NCBI GenBank assembly: GCA_030427635.1
Contig: JAUIBA010000032.1
Coordinates: 1-44,494, forward strand
DNA from: Bacteroidia bacterium
GTDB taxonomy: Bacteria; Bacteroidota; Bacteroidia; Chitinophagales; Chitinophagaceae
Reading direction: 5' to 3'
Length of the DNA: 44,494 bases
Position 1 is the first letter of the stretch; every line of letters begins with the position of its first letter. The translations under genes and the position numbers were made by a program. Positions 38,386 through 44,494 of this stretch are shown piece by piece. The notes below the pieces were generated by a model. The model had not been told where the DNA came from. It did no database searches and saw only the letters and a list, made by a program, of their open reading frames with translations.

Positions 38386-39591
38386 TTATTGCACGGGCTC
38401 ATATACCAGTGCTACCTCATACTGTTTATTACTCCATTCGCGGGGTAGCTTACCTATAGGCATGTCTGTTTTTTGAGGTGTAGGATCGCACAATGAGTAT
38501 TTGCGTCCATTATATATAATAGGAGTTCCTATCGGCTTGTCAAACTGTACAGCTATAGTTACGTGCTCAGGATATGCCAGCACTATCATGGGCAGATTGT
38601 ATATCTCTTTTACCAGATAAAAAAACAATGCCGCCCTGTCTTCACAGTCGCTGGCATCAGAGAGCAGCGTCTGCTCTGGCAGCAATCTTTTCTCCTTTCC
38701 AAAGTTTTCGCCATCTGGCTTATATAAAAATGCATACCGGGTAAAACGCATCAGATAATCTACGCCTTCCCTTACCCCCATACTATATACACTCTCTTTC
38801 AGCTGCGGTATGAGCGACTCATAAGTCTTACTACTCAGCGGCATATTAAAGTATAGCTGATAATCTGCTACCGGATAATTGGTGAAAATATTTTTTACAC
38901 CAGTATTCAGCTTTATGTGAAATGAGTAGCGCACATTTTTATAATTAAATGAAAGCTCCTTCTCTTCATACTCCGCACCTTTCAGCTCAGGCATCTGAGT
39001 CAGCTTGTACGAAAATCCATGCTGCGCTTCTGTTACCGTCTTGTTCAGCATGGTAAATTTTGTCTTCCTGAAGTCTATAGCACCATAGTCATGGTAGTTA
39101 AGGCATACATACTGCTTACCATTACGCATGTGGAAGGGAATATCATATATATTTTCATCACACTGCACATAAAACAGCAGCTTATCTCCGGCTACATTCA
39201 GTACCGCATCATACCCGGTCTTGTTCAGGAAATACCATTTATATAAAGTGTACCTGATGTAGTCTTCACTTTTAGGGCTCAGATATTCTGCTGTTTTCCT
39301 TATCAGCTGGTAGTACATCCAGTCATCGGGCCTGCGCTCATTACGGTAGTTATTAAGGGAGGTAATTAATGCACCAAAACCTGCATGGTCCATTTCTGCA
39401 TAGAAAGCACCTACTCCTTCATCGGTAAGTACACCATGAAAATCTACAAAGTGGGCATTCAGCCCTTTCAGAGAGATGGTATCCCCATAAAATTCAAAAC
39501 GCACATCCGCTACAGGAGTACATACCTTAGCCACACTTCCGGCAGGGAAGTACAGCAGTATGCCTAGCGCTATGAATATTATTCTGAACAT
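38386..39591 (-). CDS. Secreted transglutaminase-like protein
   Basis: 401-aa protein with a signal peptide (IIFIALGILLYFPAGSVA, cleavage near residue 21). The N-terminal ~280 residues match no family I recognise. The C-terminal part has the arrangement of a transglutaminase-like cysteine protease fold: C316 in SDASDCEDRAALFFYLV, H343 in YPEHVTIAV, and D369 in YSLCDPT, in the correct order and spacing for a Cys-His-Asp triad. The enzyme could cleave or cross-link proteins or peptidoglycan peptides in the periplasm or outside; the sequence does not tell which. It lies upstream of the giant repeat-protein gene on the same strand, 510 bases away. Confidence 0.75.
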   Translation of the reverse strand: MFRIIFIALGILLYFPAGSVAKVCTPVADVRFEFYGDTISLKGLNAHFVDFHGVLTDEGVGAFYAEMDHAGFGALITSLNNYRNERRPDDWMYYQLIRKTAEYLSPKSEDYIRYTLYKWYFLNKTGYDAVLNVAGDKLLFYVQCDENIYDIPFHMRNGKQYVCLNYHDYGAIDFRKTKFTMLNKTVTEAQHGFSYKLTQMPELKGAEYEEKELSFNYKNVRYSFHIKLNTGVKNIFTNYPVADYQLYFNMPLSSKTYESLIPQLKESVYSMGVREGVDYLMRFTRYAFLYKPDGENFGKEKRLLPEQTLLSDASDCEDRAALFFYLVKEIYNLPMIVLAYPEHVTIAVQFDKPIGTPIIYNGRKYSLCDPTPQKTDMPIGKLPREWSNKQYEVALVYEPVQ

Positions 39592-39723
39592 GATATTTAC
39601 CGGTTCAACATAAAGTTACTAAAACTTAACAATTACTTAATGTTAATTCATGAACTCACTATAGAAAATAACAACATGAAAGCACTTAAGACAAAATCTC
39701 TACCTTTACCCGCCTTAAATTGA

Positions 39724-40920
39724 ATGTATATGCAACCGCTGAAACAAAAGATACAGACACTGGCAAATGAATATTATCCTCACGTACAGTCGATACGTCA
39801 CCATATTCATTCCCATCCCGAACTCTCATTTCAGGAGCATAATACAGCTGCATTCATAGAGGCAGAGCTTAAAGCCATTGGCATTACATCTATGCGCTCA
39901 GTAGCCCGCACAGGTATCGTAGCACTTATAGAGGGCCGCAATCCACACAGCAAATGCATTGCCCTCCGTGCCGATATGGATGCCCTGCCCATTCAGGAAG
40001 AAAATGATACTCCTTACCGCTCGCAGAATGATGGTGTCATGCATGCATGCGGCCATGATGTACACTCCAGCTGCCTGCTGGGTGCGGCACGCATCCTGCA
40101 CAATACACGACAGGAGTGGGATGGCACAGTAAAGCTTATCTTCCAGCCAGGCGAGGAAAAACACCCCGGCGGTGCCAGCCTCATGATAGCCGATGGCGCA
40201 TTGGAAAATCCTAAGCCATCAGCCATATTTGCACTGCATGTTTACCCCCACCTGCCTACAGGCACTACCGGCTTCCGTGCCGGGCAGTATATGGCCAGTG
40301 CCGATGAGGTATATATCACCATAGAGGGAAAAGGTGGCCACGCTGCCCTACCCCACCAGACCATTGACCCCATCGCCATTTCAGCACTCGTCATCTCAGG
40401 CCTGCAGCAGGTAATATCCCGCCGCAGCAATCCTCTTATACCATCAGTACTCACCTTCGGGCGCATTGCCGGTGGCTTTGCTACCAATGTCATCCCCGGT
40501 AAAGTGGAAATACTGGGCACCTTCCGTGCCATGGATGAAAAGTGGCGCTATGAAGCCCACAAACTCATTAAAGACTTCACAGAGCAGACCTGTGCCGCAT
40601 ATGGTGCAAAGGCTACAGTAGAGATACCGGTAGGCTATCCTATGCTGTTCAATGACCCCGACCTTACACATAAAGCCACGGCATGGGCACAGGATTATGT
40701 AGGTAACCACAATGTACACGAGCTGGATATGCGTATGGCTGCCGAGGACTTCAGCTTTTATACCCAGCACATGCCGGGCTGTTTCTTCCGCATAGGTACC
40801 AACAGAGAAGACAAGGAGTTTCTGGCCCCCGTGCACAATCCCCGCTTCGATATTAATGAAGAGTCCATGATTACCGGTATGGGTATAATGGCATGGTGTG
40901 CAGTACAGGCACTGCAATAG
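39724..40920 (+). CDS. M20 family amidohydrolase (N-acyl amino acid/hippurate hydrolase type)
   Basis: 398-aa zinc-dependent hydrolase that removes acyl groups from amino acids or related amides. Metal-binding residues are seen in LRADMDALPI (residues 81-90), HACGHDVHSS (C109, H111) and QPGEEKHPGGA (E144, E145); the His in GGHAALPH marks the dimerisation-domain active-site residue. A late MAAEDFSFYTQHMPGCFFRIG segment completes the family pattern. It is soluble and cytoplasmic. Met1 and Met3 are both possible starts. It is divergent from the transglutaminase-like gene and followed by purE 141 bases later. Confidence 0.93.
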   Translation: MYMQPLKQKIQTLANEYYPHVQSIRHHIHSHPELSFQEHNTAAFIEAELKAIGITSMRSVARTGIVALIEGRNPHSKCIALRADMDALPIQEENDTPYRSQNDGVMHACGHDVHSSCLLGAARILHNTRQEWDGTVKLIFQPGEEKHPGGASLMIADGALENPKPSAIFALHVYPHLPTGTTGFRAGQYMASADEVYITIEGKGGHAALPHQTIDPIAISALVISGLQQVISRRSNPLIPSVLTFGRIAGGFATNVIPGKVEILGTFRAMDEKWRYEAHKLIKDFTEQTCAAYGAKATVEIPVGYPMLFNDPDLTHKATAWAQDYVGNHNVHELDMRMAAEDFSFYTQHMPGCFFRIGTNREDKEFLAPVHNPRFDINEESMITGMGIMAWCAVQALQ

Positions 40921-40930
40921 GCGCAGGATA

Positions 40931-40952
40931 CAGCAGTTTTGCTGCGGTTTTT
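40931..40952 (+). terminator. Weak terminator after the M20 amidohydrolase gene
   Basis: A 5-bp stem (40931-40935 with 40940-40944) is followed by CGG and five T residues, 10 bases past the stop. The short stem makes this tentative. Confidence 0.35.
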
Positions 40953-41061
40953 CCTCCGGAAATCACATAATGCAAAAAAAGTTATACAGGCTCGTGGATA
41001 ATTCTGCGGGAGTAATTTGTGTATCTGTATCTAATTTCACTTACAATTAATTTTATACGCA

Positions 41062-41517
41062 ATGAAAGTAATGATCATCATGGGGTCTAAGACCGATGAA
41101 GCAGTAATGCAGGAAGGTAGTAACTGGCTCAGCTGGTTTGGCATTGAAAATGAAATGATAGTGGCTTCAGCTCACCGCAACCCCGACCAGGTAAGAGAGC
41201 TGATGGTAAACGCTCAGGCCAATGGCTTTGGTGCAGTAATAGCAGCAGCAGGTATGGCAGCAGCCCTCCCAGGCGTTTGTTCTGCTTACACCTCACTTCC
41301 TGTACTGGGTGTTCCGCTGGATGGTGGCCTTCCTGGTGGCATTGATGCCCTTTACAGCATCGTGCAGATGCCGGCCGGCCTGCCCGTAGGTACACTGGCA
41401 GTAGGTAAGGCAGGAGCCAGAAATGCAGCAGTACTCTGCGCGCGCATCTTCGCTCTCAGCAACCCCACTATCGCATCTAAGTTGGAAGAATTTAAAGCAA
41501 AAGGATACCGCATTTAA
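41062..41517 (+). CDS. purE: PurE-like N5-CAIR mutase (class I type, atypical active-site loop)
   Basis: 151-aa protein of the PurE family, which converts N5-carboxyaminoimidazole ribonucleotide to CAIR in purine synthesis. Present are the phosphate-binding MGSKTDEAVM (residues 7-16), the active-site SAHRNPD (36-42) with H38 and R39, and GVPL...GIDALYSIVQMPAGLPVGTLAVGKAG, close to the Escherichia coli type. The loop normally reading GGAAHLPG is AGMAAALPG (63-71), so the histidine expected at 68 is alanine. The class II (eukaryote/Treponema) signature is not present. purK is not adjacent. The length is normal to slightly short. Confidence 0.85.
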   Translation: MKVMIIMGSKTDEAVMQEGSNWLSWFGIENEMIVASAHRNPDQVRELMVNAQANGFGAVIAAAGMAAALPGVCSAYTSLPVLGVPLDGGLPGGIDALYSIVQMPAGLPVGTLAVGKAGARNAAVLCARIFALSNPTIASKLEEFKAKGYRI

Positions 41518-41642
41518 CAGAACCGGTTGCTGTCGTTGGTCTGCTCAGTTATTTTAACACAGCCTTAATGCCCTGTTCCAATGTTGATGGTATGCTATTT
41601 GTAGTTTTATTTATCTACGTTAACCATTAAAACCGCAACACC

Positions 41643-42644
41643 TTGACAGAAGCCATCATTAACCTCGAAAGTGTTAACCCCATTGAGTTCTTTGGCGTTA
41701 ACAACAGCAAGTTTGAGATTCTGAAGCGCAGATTCCCACTGCTGAAACTGCTCTCACGCGGCTCCCAGATAAAAATATCAGGGCAGCCCGATGAAGTAGC
41801 AAATGCACAGGCAAAAATCAGCCAGGTGATTCAGTACCTGGAGCGCAACGGGCATCTCTCTGAAAACTATTTTGCGCGCATTCTGGGCGATGACGATCAG
41901 GAACCTCTTACCGAGGACCCATCCACTAACGATATCCTCGTTTTTGGTCCCAATGGTCGTGTAGTACGTGCCAAAACCAAAAACCAGCAGATGATGGCAC
42001 AGGTCTCTGAAAAGAACGACATCATCTTTGCTGTAGGCCCTGCCGGTACCGGTAAAACCTATACCGCAGTAGCCCTGGCAGTACGTGCACTGAAAAACAA
42101 AGCAGTACGCAAAATCATCCTTACACGTCCCGCGGTAGAAGCAGGCGAAAGCCTCGGCTTCCTGCCCGGCGACCTCAAGGAAAAGATAGACCCGTACCTG
42201 CGTCCGCTCTATGATGCATTGGACGATATGATACCCAGCGACAAGCTGAACTATTATATGTCTAACCGTATCATTGAGATAGCGCCTCTGGCCTATATGC
42301 GTGGTCGTACGCTTGACAATGCCTTTATCATACTGGATGAGGCACAGAACGCTACCGACCTTCAGCTGAAGATGTTCCTTACACGTATAGGCGCATCTGC
42401 CAAAGCCATCATTACCGGCGATCTGTCACAGATAGATTTGCCTAAAAACCAGAAGAGCGGCCTGCAGAAAGCAGCGCGCATTCTGCAGAATATTGATGGC
42501 ATTGCACACATTCAGCTCGATGAGGCCGATGTTGTACGCCACCGTCTGGTAAAACAGATTATCCGCGCTTACGACAAAGAGCAGATCAGAGAGGAAGAGC
42601 TGGAAGAAAAAAGACAGCAGCAGCGCCGCGAGCATCTGCTTTGA
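41643..42644 (+). CDS. phoH: PhoH-like P-loop ATPase (YbeZ type)
   Basis: 333-aa protein, with a KH-like N-terminal part (residues about 10-80) and a PhoH ATPase domain. Walker A GPAGTGKT is at 132-139, TRPAVEAGESLGFLPGDLKEK at 161-181, Walker B FIILDEAQ at 228-235, and the ITGDLSQIDLP sensor region at about 257-267. YbeZ/PhoH proteins act in RNA metabolism and ribosome maturation in other bacteria. The start is TTG at 41643, because the usual opening EAIINLESVNPIEFFGVNN begins there and no ATG precedes it in frame nearby. The C-terminus is a charged Glu/Lys/Gln helix. A strong terminator follows. Confidence 0.95.
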   Translation: MTEAIINLESVNPIEFFGVNNSKFEILKRRFPLLKLLSRGSQIKISGQPDEVANAQAKISQVIQYLERNGHLSENYFARILGDDDQEPLTEDPSTNDILVFGPNGRVVRAKTKNQQMMAQVSEKNDIIFAVGPAGTGKTYTAVALAVRALKNKAVRKIILTRPAVEAGESLGFLPGDLKEKIDPYLRPLYDALDDMIPSDKLNYYMSNRIIEIAPLAYMRGRTLDNAFIILDEAQNATDLQLKMFLTRIGASAKAIITGDLSQIDLPKNQKSGLQKAARILQNIDGIAHIQLDEADVVRHRLVKQIIRAYDKEQIREEELEEKRQQQRREHLL

Positions 42645-42666
42645 TAGCAAACTAACGGCAAAGAAG

Positions 42667-42709
42667 AAAAGAGCCTTATGCAGGATTAATCCCCTCATAA
42701 GGCTCTTTT
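42667..42709. terminator. Bidirectional terminator between phoH and the O-methyltransferase gene
   Basis: A perfect 14-bp stem (42667-42680 with 42696-42709) with a 15-base loop. The stem ends in AAAA/TTTT so that both strands finish in a T-tract. It is 22 bases past the phoH stop and 23 bases past the convergent methyltransferase stop. Confidence 0.9.
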
Positions 42710-42732
42710 ACTATACTGGCAATACTGCCATA

Positions 42733-43398
42733 TCAGCTTACCACAGCTATTGCCACGCCATCATGCTCCTTCGCCCCTATTGTCTGTATCACCACCTGTG
42801 TCACACCTTTGGCAGCTGCCAGTGCCTCGTTAAACCGCTGCACACCTTTTACCGCGGGGTCACTGCTGTTGGCATCCAGCACTCTGCCACCCCGTATTAC
42901 ATTATCTGCTACTATCACCGTCCCCGGCCTTGAGTGGCGCAAGGCCCATTCCAGATACTCCGTATATGGTGGCTTGTCTGCATCCATAAATATCATGTCA
43001 AATGGCGGTACCCCCTCCTTTTCCAGCATAGCCAGTACATCCAGTGCTCGGCCCACTCTTATTGCTACCTTTTCTCCTATGCCAGCCCGATCTATATTCG
43101 TGCGGGCCACACTGGCATATTCAGGCATCAGCTCCACAGTTATCAGCCTGCCATCCGCAGGTAGTGCACGCGCCAGCCATATAGTGCTGTAACCTCCCAG
43201 CGTACCCAGCTCCAGCACATGCCTTGCACCGCACATATGTGCCAGCACCTGTAGCAACCGTCCCTGTACCGGCGATATGTCTATAGCAGGCATTCCTGCC
43301 GCCTCATTATTTTCCAGCGCCTCTTTCAGCGCCTCATCTTCCTCTGCAAAAAGAGTACTGATGTAATTATCCGTCGCAGCAAATACCTGTTGATTCAT
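42733..43398 (-). CDS. Class I SAM-dependent O-methyltransferase
   Basis: 221 aa from the ATG at 43398, preferred over an upstream ATG because MNQQVFAATDNYIS is the usual family start. The SAM-binding motif I is VLELGTLGGYSTIWLARALP; motif III-like GRLITVELMPEYA follows. The metal site is likely formed by FDMIFMDADKPPY and VIVADNVIRGG, as in catechol/caffeoyl-CoA O-methyltransferase-like enzymes (family knowledge). The acceptor is unknown. It is cytoplasmic. The repeat region upstream (43399 onward) would contain its promoter. Confidence 0.92.
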   Translation of the reverse strand: MNQQVFAATDNYISTLFAEEDEALKEALENNEAAGMPAIDISPVQGRLLQVLAHMCGARHVLELGTLGGYSTIWLARALPADGRLITVELMPEYASVARTNIDRAGIGEKVAIRVGRALDVLAMLEKEGVPPFDMIFMDADKPPYTEYLEWALRHSRPGTVIVADNVIRGGRVLDANSSDPAVKGVQRFNEALAAAKGVTQVVIQTIGAKEHDGVAIAVVS

Positions 43399-43483
43399 AT
43401 ATATACAAACGCACAATCAATACACGATATTGCACCTGAGATTATATACGGCCATGCTTTAACTCAATTCAAAAGTATTACAT

Positions 43484-43530
43484 ACTACCCGCAACTTATC
43501 CACAATATCGCCATACCACCCCATATTCCG
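43484..43530 (+). repeat. Repeat unit 0 (fragment)
   Basis: Only the middle part of the unit is present: a DnaA-box-like TTATCCACA at 43496-43504, followed by the ATATCnCCATACCACCCC segment. It stops after CCATATT and is joined directly to the hairpin of unit 1. Its left end, including the hairpin, is missing. Confidence 0.75.
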
Positions 43531-43705
43531 CCGTTGTTGGCGTCCCCGCCAACAACCAACATACAGGCACAGCACCCGTTCACTAATACCCCCTCTGAAT
43601 AACTCATCCACAATATCACCCATACCACCCCATATTACCCGACCTTTGCACCACAAAACAAACCCTGAACCCTATGCAAACATCAGCCTCATATTCTAAA
43701 TTTTT
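43531..43705 (+). repeat. Repeat unit 1 (right-truncated)
   Basis: It starts with a hairpin: GTTGTTGGCG at 43533-43542, loop TCCC, CGCCAACAAC at 43547-43556. It continues through CACCCGTTCACTAATA, a one-mismatch DnaA box TCATCCACA (43604-43612), CCGACCTTTGCACCACAAAA and an ATG at 43674. It ends at AAATTT, where unit 2 begins. It lacks the last ~125 bases found in units 2 and 3. Confidence 0.8.
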
Positions 43706-44010
43706 CCGCCGTTGTTGGCGTCCACGCCAACAACCAGCACAAGGTCACAGCACCCGTTCACTAATCCCCTCCCTGAATAACTTATCCACAATATCACCCA
43801 TACCACCCCATATTACCCGACCTTTGCACTACAAAACAAACCCTGAATCCTATGCTCACATCAGCCTCATATTTTAAATTTCCCGCGAGTAATTTTTGCG
43901 AACTTTTTGCGCAGTTTATTTATTGGAAAGACTGTGTAATCAATTAACTATCAATATACTTAATAGACATAACACTCAAAACCTCTCACAAAAAAAGTAT
44001 TGCGCACTTT
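43706..44010 (+). repeat. Repeat unit 2 (full length)
   Basis: About 305 bases. The hairpin is at 43711-43734 (loop TCCA), the DnaA-box-like TTATCCACA at 43782-43790, the TTTGCAC segment near 43823, and an ATG at 43852. The extra right part (CCCGCGAGTAATTTTTGCG ... GTATTGCGCA) is present. It aligns with unit 3 over its whole length with many substitutions and small indels. Confidence 0.85.
43852..43947 (+). CDS. Possible 31-aa short ORF inside repeat unit 2
   Basis: The frame begins 26 bases after a TTTG that resembles the end of a -7 box and runs for 31 codons. Its residues 4-22 are SASYFKFPASNFCELFAQF, identical to the short ORF in unit 3. Identity may simply reflect the repeat. No ribosome-binding site or known family supports translation. 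Confidence 0.2.
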   Translation: MLTSASYFKFPASNFCELFAQFIYWKDCVIN

Positions 44011-44335
44011 CCGCCGTTGTTGGCGTCCCCGCCAACAACCAGCACACAGGCACAGCTCCCGTTCACTAATACACTCCCTGAACCATACCACCTCTGAATA
44101 ACTTATCCACAATATCACCAATCCCCCCCCATATTACCCGACCTTTGCACCACAAAACAAACCATGAATCCTATGCACAAATCAGCCTCATATTTTAAAT
44201 TTCCCGCGAGTAATTTTTGCGAACTTTTTGCTCAGTTTGGCAATTGAGACAATTATGTAAACGATTAACTATCAATACTCTTAACAGATATAACTCTCAA
44301 AATCTCCCATAAAAAAAGTACTGCGCATATTTATG
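44011..44335 (+). repeat. Repeat unit 3 (full length)
   Basis: About 320 bases. The hairpin is at 44016-44039 (loop TCCC), followed by an insertion of about 18 bases relative to units 1 and 2. The DnaA-box-like TTATCCACA is at 44103-44111, TTTGCAC near 44143, an ATG at 44173, and the right part ends AAGTACTGCGCA near 44327. It is the last copy before unrelated sequence. Confidence 0.85.
44173..44247 (+). CDS. Possible 24-aa short ORF inside repeat unit 3
   Basis: 24 codons in the same place as the unit 2 short ORF. It shares 19 consecutive residues with it and diverges only at the second and third residues and at the end. Translation is unproved. Confidence 0.2.
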   Translation: MHKSASYFKFPASNFCELFAQFGN

Positions 44336-44376
44336 CAGTCACTAAACAATACTCCGGACAACACAAACACAAAACA

Positions 44377-44397
44377 TCTCTCCCCCCTGGGGGGAGT
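44377..44397. repeat. Short GC-rich palindrome
   Basis: CTCCCCCC, a single T, then GGGGGGAG: an 8-bp inverted repeat with almost no loop. It lies just before the candidate insertion-sequence end and may be part of its target or of flanking intergenic sequence. Confidence 0.5.
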
Positions 44398-44494
44398 GTA
44401 TAGACCGGGGACATAGGTAACAACGTACCGGACACATAGGTAACAGTTTTTGAGGGTGGAAATTAGCTATAAAAAGCTATGCCCTTTTTAAATC
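44398..44494 (+). mobile_element. Probable left end of an insertion sequence, cut by the window edge
   Basis: From TGTATAGACCGGGGACATAGG onward two related direct repeats occur: GGGGACATAGGTAACA at 44407-44422 and GGACACATAGGTAACA at 44430-44445, 23 bases apart. Repeated sub-terminal motifs of this kind, with a 5' TGT, are known at ends of IS481- and IS21-type elements. No transposase is visible because the window stops, so the family is not settled. Confidence 0.45.

Larger units (their letters stand above)
43496..44111 (+). other. Cluster of DnaA-box-like 9-mers
   Basis: TTATCCACA, the canonical high-affinity DnaA box, occurs at 43496-43504, 43782-43790 and 44103-44111; TCATCCACA occurs at 43604-43612. 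All have the same orientation. They are part of the repeat units, so they are not independent occurrences. No dnaA or dnaN gene is present in the window. Confidence 0.45.
43399..44494. other. 1.1-kb non-coding region with degenerate tandem repeats
   Basis: No conventional gene was recognised. The region holds four units of one repeat family (listed separately), a short non-repeated stretch, and a candidate insertion-sequence end at 44395-44494. Short open frames exist on both strands but follow the repeat and lack family support. Confidence 0.7.

Noticed and set aside
43459..43656. Minus-strand frame ending in a Cys/Trp/Arg-rich peptide over the hairpin
   Set aside because: It is produced by the repeat and hairpin itself; similar spurious peptides would arise at every copy.
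43484..44335. CRISPR array
   Set aside because: Spacing is irregular (about 178 and 305 bases), the sequence between hairpins is itself repeated, and no cas genes are present.
43399..44494. Confirmed chromosomal origin (oriC)
   Set aside because: DnaA boxes occur only as part of repeat units, no dnaA or dnaN is seen, and GC skew cannot be computed from this window.

Overview
The window looks like chromosomal DNA of a Bacteroidota bacterium, probably class Chitinophagia (inference; there is no rRNA here to confirm it). The support is: two very large secreted proteins carrying the two known type IX secretion (T9SS) C-terminal signals, several Bacteroidota-restricted families (DUF2851, DUF6438, DUF6265, the 173-aa protein often called 'ABC transporter ATPase'), the acyl-CoA reductase/dicluster ferredoxin pair typical of this phylum, and TAnnTTTG promoter -7 boxes upstream of several genes. 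Most genes lie on the minus strand and coding density is high until the last 1.1 kb. No tRNA, rRNA, CRISPR array or prophage was seen.

Layout. 1-2646: a minus-strand set of Bacteroidota-conserved genes (93-aa membrane protein, DUF2851, 173-aa protein). 2647-5388: a 913-aa LamG/PKD-like surface protein with a gliding-motility-type C-terminal domain and a clear terminator. 5545-8874: probable minus-strand operon of fructose-1,6-bisphosphatase, an M16 peptidase and a nitronate monooxygenase-like flavoprotein. 9113-13573: membrane-anchored serine hydrolase, DUF6265 lipoprotein (opposite strand), SanA-like protein and M13 metallopeptidase lipoprotein. 13565-16807: acyl-CoA reductase and ferredoxin (divergent), DUF6438 protein and DprA. 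16808-22278: O-antigen-ligase-like membrane protein, a 1138-aa TolB-like/outer-membrane-barrel protein and an MBL-fold hydrolase. 22285-27463: tight minus-strand run of two glycosyltransferases, a DinB-like protein, a NUDIX hydrolase, an MsbA-like ABC exporter and a small membrane protein, likely envelope or polysaccharide related. 27547-28521: secreted protein of unknown function. 28708-37875: a 3055-aa T9SS-exported protein with 36 consecutive ~73-aa Ig-like repeats. 38386-39591: a secreted transglutaminase-like protein. 39724-42644: M20 amidohydrolase, PurE-like protein and PhoH ATPase. 42733-43398: O-methyltransferase.

43399-44494 has no conventional gene. It holds a head-to-tail family of degenerate repeat units. 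Each begins with the same 10-bp-stem hairpin and contains a DnaA-box-like 9-mer. The earlier units are cut short at different points on their right side. The region ends in what looks like the left end of an insertion sequence cut by the window edge. This region, together with the giant Cys-paired repeat protein, is the least ordinary part of the window. The remaining genes are mostly housekeeping or envelope functions: central metabolism (fbp, purE), DNA uptake (dprA), RNA-related ATPase (phoH), surface polysaccharide and cell-surface adhesins.
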